In this document: positions 25,530-38,400 of the stretch, piece after piece
Layout of the letters: every line of letters begins with the position of its first letter
How positions within the stretch are numbered: the stretch's first letter is position 1
Assembly: GCA_029962745.1 (NCBI GenBank)
Contig: CM057165.1
Location: 19,120,682 to 19,184,681 of the forward strand
DNA length: 64,000 nucleotides
Reading direction: 5' to 3'
DNA from: Echinometra lucunter
Taxonomy: Eukaryota > Echinodermata > Echinoidea > Camarodonta > Echinometridae
Program-made: the position numbers and the translations under genes
Notes under the pieces: generated by a model
Seen by the model: only the letters and a program-made list of their open reading frames with translations
Told to the model about the DNA's origin: nothing
Databases searched by the model: none

Positions 25530-26017
25530 TTAAAGTGATTACACAATGGTAAACAAAATTTTGATATATGATCGAGAATAGAATTCTAAGAAGAATGACA
25601 TTAAAAATATGATGATTTTCAGTCGAAATCAATGCATTTTGGCTAATTTTCTCATGAAATTTATGAGCTGACCCAAAAAAATTGAGTATGAGGTATGACG
25701 TAAAAGTGGGTACCCAGCTTCGCACATTGCAGTTGTGCTACGCGCTAGACTGTACAACATGTATTATACCTTGCGCGCATTTTGCTAGAAGTGCGCGACA
25801 AGGTACCCACTTTGACGTCATTTTGACGTCAAAGTGAGTACCCAGTTGAAACTGGGTCACAGCTGAGGGGTCAAAAATATCATGAAATCTTACCACATTT
25901 GGGGGTTTCCTTGGCAACACAACTTTTTAAAAAACTTTAGGCGGATGATTTTCTGCTAATAAAATCATGCTCTTTTAAATGAGCTAACATTGTTTCAGCA
26001 TTGGGTACCCCCTTTAA
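25530..26017. mobile_element. TTAA-bounded repeat with CRE-like palindrome, copy A
   Basis: 488 bp bounded by TTAAAG and CTTTAA. It is nearly identical to 30964-31450 (487 bp). Its centre holds a hairpin around TGACGTCA words (GGTACCCACTTTGACGTCA facing TGACGTCAAAGTGAGTACC at about 25802-25842) and a CGCGCATTTTGCTAGAAGTG block. The right end TTAAAGGGGGTACC (inverse) only partly matches the left end. TTAA at both edges suggests a TTAA-targeting origin, but ends are short. Confidence 0.75.
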
Positions 26018-27421
26018 GTATTAAAGATAACTTCAGACAAATCACATTAATGAATAGCATTTATATGCAAAATAATTGTGCCTGAGATTCACATTCAGGC
26101 ACCTATTGGTTGTAAGTATCAAAATAATGCATACTTTTGGACATTTTCGATTTTTTTTTTCTTTTTTTTTTTTTGGTCTTGTCTTGTCAATACAATTTCA
26201 GCTCATATTTAGGAAATGGAAATCAAGTATGACACTGATGAAGTAATATCTCACTTAAATCTCATTGTATGGATAAGGAGTCATATTTGACAAATAACAA
26301 AATTGATAAGGAGATCTTCCTTTGGAAGTTCAACCTACAGCTAGTTTACCTGACACTGTAAGATACAAGTATACTCACATACGAATACCATAAAAGAGAC
26401 TATACATGTATTCCTGTCATTGAAAATGTTATCAGTAATGAAGGGGCAAACCCTGCAGGTTTTTTTTTTTCACACACATAGTGAATGGTGTATGGAGGCT
26501 GCAAATATTAAAAAGGCAAGACAAAAAAAATAATTTTTGCTTCCTGATGGCAAAGAGGTGTGGACCTATCAAATTCTTATAAATTTAGGGGAAAATATGA
26601 GGTAACCAATTTCTCTGCGAAATTTTGGCAAAACTTTCTATGATATGCGAGTTGACATGTTAATGCACATTATCATAATGGCAACTCTAAAAAAAATGTG
26701 GGGGTTGCCGCAGACGTTTGCCATTGCATATCTGATTGAGCCTTATCAGCCAAATATGACCCATGCTTTACTTTGGGAAATGCCCCACGAATGATTTATT
26801 GCACCTCATGATAAAAATAAACAAACAAACAAACAAAAATCAAAATTACTGCATTTTCTTATCACAAACAGACACATTACTGGCTAACAATATCTATGAA
26901 AATAATTTCATGTAATCTCATTCCAATGAATATGAAATGTGCTGAAACCCTTTAACTTTTTATATAAAGTAATTCCCAGGTGATACTTAATATTCATATG
27001 AAACTTCATAAACAACATTCTCTCAAAGTTGCTTGAATAAAGTTAGCCCAAAATTGCAAGTTTGAAGGCTTTATACCATTAATTTCAATCATGATTGTCA
27101 TATTGGATGATTGTTGTACACATTAAATTGCAGCATTAAAATAAAACAAAATTGAAAAGAGTTGCAAGTATAGTCTGATGATGATGGTAGCTGCTAACTG
27201 AAAACAAAAAGAAAAAAATCATGCAGAACAGAAAATTTAAAAAAATTGGGGCATACTAGCTATACACGTAAATATGTACATGTACATACGCGTAAATCTT
27301 GTTCATGGCATTTATACAGATAACCAGAAATGTAATTATTTATCAATCTAAAAGCTTTTTTTATTTTCATAAGGACTTGTATGTTTGCAAATTTTGCAAA
27401 TTTAGAGTCACAAATTCATAT
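26018..27421. other. intergenic, no gene recognised
   Basis: AT-rich with homopolymer T (26150-26175, 26461-26470) and a (AAAC)n patch at 26816-26838. Nothing coding is visible. It could include RalGDS 3' UTR if that is very long, but there is no evidence. Confidence 0.45.
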
Positions 27422-27822
27422 CTGGGCAATTCCACAGTACGGGTGTAATTCCGTTACCAACATTTTAAAACTTTCCGGGCCTCTTTTGTACTCTGCCTCC
27501 CTTCTCACCATTTAATACTCTGTAAATATGCCCATTCTATCATGTGAGCTCTTGCATTCCAACAATTTTATTCTTACATTCATGATATTGTGGTATAAAA
27601 CCTCGGTAACGGAATTACCAGAAAAAAGCGCCAATTTTAAACTTCAAACATGTCTTTTAAAATCAAACATGCATTATACTAACACAGACTAAGATTGTGA
27701 AATTCTTTATTGTTTCAGCTTTTTTTTTAATTCAAAGATTTGGCTATTCAGGGCTATCAAAGTGATTGTTTTTACTACAAATGTGAAGTAAGGTGACTGT
27801 TTTTCCGACGCGGAATTGCCCA
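27422..27822. mobile_element. TIR element with TGGGCAATTCC ends
   Basis: The left end TGGGCAATTCCACAGTAC faces (..GACGCGGAATTGCCCA) on the right. GGTAACGGAATTA-type words recur in both arms (TTCCGTTACC at 27457, GGTAACGGAATTACC at 27606). 401 bp, non-coding. A short relic of the same words is at 49467-49510. Confidence 0.7.
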
Positions 27823-28069
27823 TCTCCCAAAACTGAGCCAGCAATAAACTTGTGGCATGTACTGTAATGTTAAGTACACAATAAGTACATGTAGCACAAA
27901 TTAGTTATGAAAACAATGACTCTTGAAAATATCTTTCAGAAATGTCCAGCATCTTTCCTCTTTTTTTGAAAAAAAAAAACAAAACTAAAAAACCTTTTCC
28001 AAATTATTACTAAAAGAATAAATTACCGGTAATGCTTTGAGCAATTACCGGTAATTATGTTACACCCAG

Positions 28070-28190
28070 GGGGGTGTAACGTAAAACATACATCTTGCGA
28101 TTGATATTAATCGTAAGTCTATGGCAAACCATGTACTAAAGAGATACAATTGATTGTAAGATTGATTGTATCTATTTATGTTACACCCCC
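28070..28190. mobile_element. small foldback MITE with GGGGGTGTAAC ends
   Basis: The left end GGGGGTGTAACGTAAA faces (TTTATGTTACACCCCC) on the right. The interior has repeated ATTGAT/ATCAAT words. 121 bp. Termini resemble the 18216-18437 element in style, so they may be related. Confidence 0.75.
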
Positions 28191-29753
28191 TGATGTTGTT
28201 TTTAAACTATTAGCATTTTTAAACAGATTCCCCACCTTATTGTCTGTCTGTGATTTGTTGTTATTGATTTTTGTGAAATAATAGGCAAGAATGGCATAAA
28301 AGAGAACACCCATACAAAAACATGATGCTTTGCAAGACAACATATAAACTTAAACTGTCCATACAGATAAAATGAGTTGTTATTCCTTAGGATGTATAAA
28401 TGATTGTATTGTATACTTACGAGATGTCTTGGGGAGTAACATAAAAAAATGAACTTCAATATCGATATCTTTCATTTTGATCTCATTCTGCGCCTTGGGC
28501 AAAATCCCTGCCCTTCTACGAATCTCATCTCTCTATCCAGAGTGATACGAGCAAGTCTAGAATGCTTCACACACAAACCAAAAAAAGAAGAAGATATAAA
28601 ATCTAACTGCACCCTTCTTGGTTCAAACCAATAAAAAGTAAGATGAATAAATGATACCTAAATATCTGAATGCATTACCAGTAATTCTCCTCTAAAATAA
28701 ACATGGAAATTTGAAGGGAATTATCATTGAACAGATACATTTTGAAAAAACTAAAAACTTGTTTTCAATAAACATTAAATCTGAAAGAATATCTGAAGGA
28801 ATTATCATTAATATGGAATGAATGAAATGAATGAAAAAATAGTGAGTTTTTCTTCACTGTCTTTTGTTTTTGTTGAGAAAAAAAAAAATTCTATGGAACA
28901 TTTTTAAGCACCATATGTTTGTCCCCTACACAGTACTGATACCGTGGACTCGGAATGCATGCTGACAACTACCGTACAGCAGTTCAAAAGATGTCCCATC
29001 ACACATTATCTGACTGCGATCTGATTTGGGGAAGGAAGTGAAATATTATTAGGTAGGAAAAATGCGAACATGTCAAATACATTATACATGCATTCTTGGC
29101 TAAAGTTCCTAATCAAATGGTCACATGACTAGGAAAATGAAAACTAATGCTGGCATTCTTGGAAAAAAAATGGCAGCTTGGATGAAAACAGGGGAAAGTC
29201 TTGCATCTTGATTGCCTTTTGTGCAAGCAAAGCGTCCACAGTACCCTGCATGTACAAAACTACAGTTCATATTACCATCAAAAACTCAAAATTGGAACAC
29301 TTAAGACAGACTCTATTAGACTGTCGCATGTAGATTGCATCACAGTTGCATCATACAGAGTGCACCGAACTTTGAAAAAGGGATATCAGCAACCCTGCAA
29401 AAGACTCACAATTAAGGCACCAATTTCCCTGAATGTGATGTAGGAAGACTTTTAATATCTAGATTGTCGTGTCGAACAACAGTGGAATTTCAATGAAAAC
29501 TGCATTGCAGTCAGATCCACCAAGCAGCTTTACATGTGGGGTAGAGCACCCCTTCAACAAACGTAACATTGGCCACTGCTACAGGCAGGATGGTGGTGCT
29601 TTTGATAAGAACGTCTTTCTTCCAGCCACACTGAATTCTCCAGGCTAGTCCTCTAAGCGATGAGAACATCCTCAATGCCTGGTATAGCATCCTCAATTCC
29701 GTAATAATGATCAAGCATGTCATGGTTGCATGCACAAAGGTGTCTGCATCGTT
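28191..29753 (-). other. downstream flank and presumed 3' UTR of the RalGDS-like gene
   Basis: No exon is seen. The part next to the stop (about 29460-29753) has slightly higher complexity and may be 3' UTR. No poly-A signal can be assigned with confidence. Two genes therefore end facing each other with about 9.5 kb between the stops. Confidence 0.45.
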
Positions 29754-29962
29754 TCATCTTGCCTCCTCACGAACTTTGACCCACGACATACGCTTGATGT
29801 GGAGGCGTTTGGAGCCCTTGTGGCTGCCTCCGCGCACACTTTTCTTCTTGCTGCCTGTGCCTGGTTCTTCGCCTTCAGGGGCCTTCTTGCGGAGAAGAAA
29901 ATGAGGCTGTGCAGCAGTATTCATTGCATAAAAGACGTTAGCATCAGCAGGAATGATGAGCT
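29754..29962 (-). CDS. RALGDS-like: RalGDS-like exon 14 (end of RA domain, stop)
   Basis: Acceptor TACCATAG precedes it. Encodes [20 protein letters not shown] then HFLLRKK, the last RA strand and helix, followed by a basic Gly/Ser/Lys tail ending VREEAR and stop TGA. Human RALGDS has [20 protein letters not shown] at the same place. Confidence 0.95.
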
Positions 29963-32900
29963 CTATGGTAGGAAAGAGAAAAGAACACAAAAGGCAAAAG
30001 TGAATTTATTTCATTGTGCATTGAAAAGAGGAATATGGGAATGGAACTCTCTGACAGAAGAACAAAATAAGATGTTGAGGTAGAAAGAGGGATAGATTTC
30101 ACATAGCACTGCTCAAAGTCATAATGGATGAATTTCCACACATTATCAGCTCAGAAGGGTGGCAACTCGAAACCTTCCTACAGAGTGAATGGCCTTCTGG
30201 CTCAAAGTAGATGTAGATGAGATGGCTGTCAACAGATGATACATGAATACTCTAACCAACTTTAATCATATGAAACCATTTTCATTCACCAGTAGAATTG
30301 TTCCAATTTCACAAGCTAAGCCTAATTTTGTGGTTGGAACTGGAACTATACTTCCAGTTATAGTTCCTACAGGACCATTCAGAAGTGTTCAAAACAAGGT
30401 ACAAGGTTCAAAGTTTGAAGCAGATTTGTGTTTAGTATTGCCTCTTGTGTTTTTTGTTGTTGTTGTTTGTTTTGCTTTGTTTTGTTTTGTTTTTCAGGGT
30501 CATTACTATGGAACTCTTTCTCTTGTTTTGCTTTGTTTTGTTTTGTTTTTCGGGGGTGTGCTTACAGTGTAATACATTTTTGTGACATTGCTCAAGAACC
30601 ACACAAATAGACTTCATCATTACCTTTTTCATCCAGCAGTTGAATGAGCTCAAAGTCATGGTAATCCCAAGGTTCTTGCATGTGGTGCTTCATGAGGGCG
30701 TTCTTGATGATGCTCGGGGTGTGTTCCTGATGAGTGATCTATAGCAAATTCAAAGAAAACAGAAACAAGCCCAAAGTCAAGAAGGGTCCAATATCATTCT
30801 GAAGAGTTTTATCCAGAACTGCCAACCTCAATTGGACAGAATCCTATTCTTCATTTCCTTTCATCCCATTTTCAAATTCACAACATACAACAGCATGATG
30901 TCTTTCACTCTGCATGGTACCCTAACTAAACTACAACATTAATAATATATAGATAGGGCTTCCTTAAAGTGATTACACAATGGTAAACAAAATTTTGATA
31001 TATGATCGAGAATAGAATTCTAAGAACAATGACATTAACAATATGATGATTTTCAATCGAAATCAGTGCATTTTGGCTAGTTTTCACATAAAAAGATATG
31101 AGCTGACCCAAAAATTTGAGTATGAGGTATGACGTAAAGTGGGTACCAAGCTTCGAGCATTGCAATTGTGCTGCGCGCTAGACTGTACAATATGTATTAT
31201 ACTTTGCGCGCATTTTGCTAGAAGTGCGCGACACGGTACCCACTTTGACGTCATTTTGACGTAAAAGTGGGTACCCAGTTGAAACTGGGTAACAGCTGAG
31301 GGGTCAAAAATATCCCGAAATCTTACCACATTTGGGGGTTTCCTTGGCAACACGACTGTTTAAAAAACTTTAGGCAGATGGTTTTCTGCTAATAAAATCA
31401 TGCTCTTTTAAATGAACTAACATTGTTTCAGCATTGGGTACCCCCTTTAAGTATCACAAATTTTGCCACAATAGTATTACTAATTCTACATATTTGCAGT
31501 CAACAAAATATTGGCAGAAAGCCCCAAGATACCCCTTTTGCATGGATTTCAGAATAAGCCAGGCCTAATTGTTTTGCTGATGATTGATCAAATGGGCATT
31601 TCTAATATAGGATCTAATTAAATGGAGTATAGCTCCCAAATTCATTATTCATTTGCATTTCTATGAGAAACCTCTTTACCCTTCAATTTAATAAGGTTCA
31701 AGAGGCTCATTCGCTGTCCATAAAATAAAAATCTAAATTTGTGGCATTTACATTGTACATTTTCAGACGTACAGATTCATTCAAAAGAAACTAATCAATT
31801 ACGTATACTGCTGAAAACATAGACTTTTTGTGCATCAATAACAATTTCAGTTTAAAACATTTTTTTAAAAATGAAAGGTAAAACATGCTCCTCTCAAAAC
31901 ATGGTGCAGCACATTTTCCGCACAGGGAAAAATAATTTGCTTGTGTCAACTTGATGTTAAGCCCACCGCACACAATACAATCCGACTGTGACCCGATTTT
32001 CGAACAAATGGCATTTTGCACTGAATAATGTTACGAATACTAAATTCAAAATTTTGGTTAACTGCGAGCCCTGTGGTCAGAGTAAAGGCCAAAATCAGCT
32101 TCAAATCGCAGCCGATCGCAAGGTCGCTGACGTCACTACGATTCAGAACTGAATTCACTTTTATTCTTACAGGGAGGCTCACAATAGCCTGTAGTTTAGA
32201 TTTTAGTATTTATACGACTATTCGGAACTTTGATCATTAAGATTGTACATGTTTTAATGTTCATATCATATGCTATAACAGTTTTTTCCAAAATTGGATC
32301 GCAGAAGGGTCATATAGTGTGTGGTGGGCTTTAGATTTGGACTTGATCCCTTTGACAAATACAACCTACTCACCACAAGACTCCTATAGATATTGCCATC
32401 CCTCTCCTCCTGTAGACTCTCATCCAGACCCACTCTGATGATACGGCATGAATGAGAAGGGAACTCCCACTGGACTCCTAGGGGGCTGGTGGGGGACATC
32501 AGGGAGCTTCGTCGGTCCAGGGTGGGCAAGGAGGTCAGCGAAAGGGACGCTTTCAGGGCCTGTCAAGATAAGAGTGGGAAATTCAGTTAAATTCAGTACA
32601 GTTCAATTTATTGGGCAAAACATAAAAACAATGGGCAAGTACAAATTCAATTGTCAAACACAAATAAGATGCACATACAAATCATGAATGGTGAACATAA
32701 AGCCAGGACCCCTGTGAAGCAACATGTGCTTGTAAATATACAAAGCAGACTAAAAAAAAAAGAGGTGAAAGAAAAAAGAAGAAAAAAACCAACAACAACA
32801 GAATGCTGGAAAAAAAAAATTAGTTGGTGTTCAGCTTTAAAATAAAAAAAAATTCAAACTAGATGAATCTTCGACCACGTGTGGTCGAACTTTATGCCTC

Positions 32901-35449
32901 CGCCATTACCAAATCAGAAATAAATGGCACTTCATGTTGATTTATTTTCATTTATACAATGACATCTTTGACCTTGACCTTTGACCTTGTGACCCCCAAA
33001 TCTAATGAGAGCATTGCCCTTTCCATATGCATACATGAGCCAAGTTTGTTGAACCGTCAAATGGTTACTGAGTTATCACAAGAACGAACCATTTCTATGT
33101 ACATAATGACCTCTATGACCTTTGACCTTTGACCTTGAGACCCCAAAATCTAATCAGATCATTGTCCCTCCCATATGCATACCTGTGCCAAGTTTGAAGT
33201 TGATAGGTCAAATGGTTCTTAAGTTATCACGAGAACGAGCCATTTTTATGTGTTTTATTAACTCTATGACCTTGACATTTGACCTTGTGACCCCAAAATC
33301 TAATCAGATCATTGTCCGTCCCATATGCATACCTGTGCCAAGTTTGAGGTTGATCTGTCATATGGTTCTTAAGTTATCGCGAGAACGAGCCATTTTTATG
33401 TGTTTTATTACCTCTATGACCTTCACCTTTGACCTTGTGACCCCAAAATCTAATCAGATCATTGTCCGTCCCATATGCATACCTGTGCCAAGTTTGAGGT
33501 TGATCTGTCATATGGTTCTTAAGTTATCGCGAGAACGAGCCATTTTTATGTGTTTTATTACCTCTATGACCTTCACCTTTGACCTTGTGACCCCAAAATC
33601 TAATCAGATCATTGTCCCTCCCATATGCATACCTGTGCCAAGTTTGAAGTTGATCTGTCAAACGGTTCTTAAGTTATCGCGAGAACGAAAACGGGACGGA
33701 CGGACGGACGGACGGACGGACGGACGACCCGAAAACATAATGCCTCCGGCAACCACCTACGGTGGGCGGAGGCATAAAAATGTCTCAGTCCAGTGACATG
33801 GTTTTATAATGCAGGCTTCAGGTGCTTACAGCGCACATGTTCTTCAAACTTACAGGGAAAACAAACACTGTCAAGACAACCAGGGAAAAGAAGGGCCATT
33901 CAGCAAACCAAATGGCTTTCTTACAATGATAGTATGCAGTAATACTTGTGTAATACAAAATCTTGAAAATGCACACAGGTAACAAAGTAATTCATATTGA
34001 AATAGCTCTTCTGACCAAAATCATTTTTTAATGTAATATTGAAGTTTAACCCATCTCACCCTATGAGATTTTGCTGGACTATTCTCAACTGACAGCAGAC
34101 TTGAATCTCTACTGGCAGTTTCTGCTGAGGAAGACGTAGTTGACATTGAAAGTGACGTCGAACCGGATGCCGTCGACGATGACCCTGAAGATGACGAACT
34201 TCCCGAAGCGGGCAGCTGGTTATCAATGCTTGCAATGCTCATGCTATCATCTGATGATGGCGTTGACGAAGTGCTACTGCTGATACTACTTGTGCTGCTG
34301 TGATTCTTTGCCTCAGGACCTGTCCTGGCCCGGTGGCAGCACCTCTCGCTGTTGCTGCTGTTGGTGTTGGAGTTCGACGTCGAAGCCCTGCTCGCCGTCG
34401 TGCTGTTGGTGCCAGTCCGATGCTTGAAATCCTCGGCGGTGAAGCTGAAGAACTTCCTACGGAAGAGCGGGGTGAGCAAGAAACCAGGGTTGGGGCAGGT
34501 TCTCGGAGGGGACAGAGACGTTAGGTTCGAGCAGAGAGAGGGGAAGAGCGGTCTCGGAAACCCTGATACAGACCTTGAGGAAGGTCGTAACTCTGGGCTG
34601 ACCTCAGGGTCATCAGGGCTCTGTTTAGGGGTCAGGAGCATTGACATGGGGCGGGGAGGGGTGGACACTGGACGCGTCCGGTTACCAAGATGAAAATGAG
34701 GGTAGAGCCTTCTGCATGCAGCTCCGGGTGAGATTTCTTTAGTGGGACTAAAATGTGTTAGGGGTAGTTAATTAAGCGATGGGTATTGATTAAGGTTTGT
34801 TAAAGATAAGTTTCATTAATCAAATTGTGTCAAAGTTCTTCTGAAACCCTACCCAAAATTAGAATTCTCCAGTTGCCCAGAAGCATTACCCTTTCCTTGA
34901 TGGCATCCGGTCATATTTGTTTGAAATCAAGAACAACATGTGCCAAAATCATGATTGTTTTACTCATAAAGATAAATAATGTCTTTTTCAGGAAGATACC
35001 CTTTTCGTGATAATCATTGCACTGGTTGACTCATATTCTACAATACATACACATCAATATTTTGAGGAACAACACAAAAATTTTACAGCAATTTTTACGG
35101 TTTCTTGCAGAAAGCTGCAAAAAGGCATGAACAAAAATATACACAGAACATTGCCCCCAAAGGAATTAGTAAAATCAAGTATTTTGAATAATTATTATAA
35201 CCTGTAGAGTACTGAATTTCCCGATTCATACAGGTTTTTGTAGAGAGACCTAGCGTTTCCTACTGGCAATGGGTTTTCAAGGTGTATTTACCTGTATGTC
35301 TTAGGCTTCTCCGTTTTCATCATTGTTGGTGTGGGGGGAGCAGAACTGGGCATGTTGTTAGGTGACTCCACTTCTTCGGACAATGTGCAGCTAAAGGAGA
35401 AAGTGAGCGAAAAAATAAATAAATGAATAAATGACTGAATAAATAAATT

Positions 35450-35480
<31 letters not shown>

Positions 35481-38400
35481 GAATAAATGAATAAATAAAT
35501 GAATAAATAAATAAATAAACAACAAATACATAAACAATATTATTTAATTAAAAATATAAATCAATATCAATAGTAATAATATCAATTAATATTAATTAAT
35601 TAATCAATTATTTAACTAGTTAATTGATATTAATATTAATAATAATTCATTAATTCATTAATAAATACAAAAATAAATGAATAAATAATGTAATCATGTC
35701 GTGGTCTCATGGATAAGTAATTAGACTTTGAATCACGGGTATGGGGTTTGAGTCCATAACTTGTCATCACTGTCCTTTGGCAATACTTTAAACTGTATTT
35801 ACCACAATCCACACAAACATGGTAAATACATATGATCATGGCAAGAAACAATTTCTTAAAAGCATAATAAAAGAAGTGATGCTAAAACCAGGGTAATGAC
35901 AGTGGAGAGTAACAAAAGCGTAAGTGCGACAAAGGAATTATAAGCAACTGTCATTGTTCTCATTATAAGAAAGATATCATTGTTCAGTGCAAAAGTAGAA
36001 AAAAAAGAAATGTAATGTGTTTCTTCTATTTGGCCCACCTTTAGAGGTAATATCATCAACTCAGTTTTGCAATCATTCATAGCATTAACCAGACTATTGG
36101 ATTGAATACATGCATGCATTTATTCCATTCAATGAACCTCCAACACACTCAAATACCAAAACTTTGTCTGAATAACAAACAGTTTGTTTTGAAAAAAGGC
36201 TCAATAACAACGGTATCAAAAGAAAGCAATGCATATGAATAAAGAAGATTATTCACAAAAGGAATTTCCAGGACTGCTCAGGCAAAGACTTACCATTGCT
36301 GATACGACAGAACCTTGATGTCACTGAACCAGTCCAAGAACTTCTCATCTGGGAGGATTTGGTAGCTCTTACTAGCCATCTGAAGTAATCTGATCTGTGC
36401 TATTACCTCAAACTCCTAAAGAAACAAAAGAAAAAAAATGAATAAGAAAGATTTTTTTCTACAAAAAAGGAGCCAGGTGCAAATAGTGGAAATGGCTACC
36501 AGTCCAAGAACTAACATGTATCATCTGGGAAAATCTGGTAGCTCTCTTACTGGCCATCTGAGGTGGCCTTGTCTGGGGCGATCACCTCAAACTCCTACAA
36601 AACATGGCAAAGGTTGCATATGTCCTTCAAACTAGACATGAAACATTGATAATTATGACTTGACCCTATTAGATAACCAGTCTGGGGGTACTACATCTAT
36701 ATCAGAGGTCACAAAAGACCTTAGGCTCCTTATCATAAGTCAGAGCCCAATATGACCGCGGCCTAGAGCAGGATTTTTCACGCAGCATCTTATTCCTTTT
36801 AATCCTCCCATTTCTGTGTAGACAACAACGGGAGATTGGGAAAGCCGATGTGAATACCCGGGCGTGGAGAAGCCGATGAAAACCGATGGACGCGACCATT
36901 TGATAAGATATCTTAAAACAGACCAAGATAATTCTAATGTGGATACATTAAGGTTCCATTCTGTGAATTTAATTCAAGCTCTCTCAAAATGCATCAAATA
37001 CCTCATGAATACGTTTAGTACCCCCTTCCAGGTTCAGGATTAGGGTTAGGGATGGGCATATTGTTGAGTCCATGACTGAAGCTAATTAACCCGATGACTA
37101 CTGAATTGTATAATTCCCACAGGCTCAGTACAGGTAGAACCCATTTCCAGTATCCTATGGGTTGAAGTCAGTTGAAGCTAGAAATACAGTTAGTGTCAGA
37201 AAATGTAGGAGACCTTTTTTTCACATACTTTTCTCTTCTTCTCAAAATTGATGAGTCCATCCTCAATGGTGTCTGGGTAAGCTGTGTCTATCTTGATCAA
37301 ATCTGATAGGAATGTTCCAAGGTAAGGCACCGTGCCATTCACCTTCCCATGCCACTATACAAGGGAAAAGGATAGATGAAATTTTAAACTATAAATTTAT
37401 AGCTATCATATATTCATAAAAGGACTATGGAGGTATTACCAATGTCTTCATACGATGAATTAGAAAAGATTATAATTTGAAAGTTCTTTTATAATATTAT
37501 ATTTTCATTTCTGGTTATACAGTCAACTGGACATGTAAACTTGTATCATCCTATCTTTGCTTCATAAAATGACAGAAGTACAACAGAACATAAACAAAAA
37601 TATTTTTGCCTTCTAAAATATCAAAAACGGGAAATGGTATACAAATAATGAATGTTTATGAGTGCAATGGACAGAATATTTCATGAGGTGAAAGATGAAA
37701 TGATCCATTCAACGAGGCGCAGCCGAGTTGAATGGATCAATAATTTCATCTTTCACCGAATGAAATATTCTCTCCATTGCATGAATGAAAAAAAACATTC
37801 ATTATTTGTTTTATATGACACCTAAAAATAGATCAAATCGTAATAAATCAAAATCAATAGCGCTATACGCTAGCGCGTTGTTCACCGCAAACGCAAGCGT
37901 GTTGCGTACGTAGTGTGCCGGGCTCTCGGCCAGCGTGCAATGGAGCAAATCGTATGGATCCAAAATTGCACGGTAAATGGAGCCACTTTTGCACGATTGA
38001 TGACGTCATAGTGCAATGGGACAAATGATGAATATCAAACAACCAATCAAATGACAGGGATCTATCTAGGTGTCGTATAAAAAAAAATAACATCAATTCA
38101 ACAGAAGTGACTTCTGTTCCTTTAGAATTGCATTTTGCTTTACTTCGTGCCCATACCCTTTTGTAATCTTTGTTTTTTTTTTATTTGGACAATTTCCAAC
38201 GAAAGAAATAACTAAAGATCCACACTCTTTATTTCTGGAAGCATGGTAACAGGGGAAATGCTAACTTTAATGAAGATGATGATGACGACAATAATGATGA
38301 AGATGATGATGACAATAACGATGAAGATGATGATGATGACAATAATGATGAAGATGATGAAGATGATGATAATCATGATTAAGATGATGACAATGCTGAT

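Noticed and set aside
32863..33779. Possible CRISPR-like array because of regular 150-bp spacing
   Set aside because: Units are contiguous near-identical repeats without unique spacers, in animal DNA.
33122..33796. 224-codon open frame on +
   Set aside because: It spans tandem 150-bp units of a mobile element; 150 is divisible by three, so the frame stays open by arithmetic. No protein family resemblance.
34300..34693. Open frames on + over the Ser-rich exon
   Set aside because: Antisense shadows of RalGDS-like exon 11.
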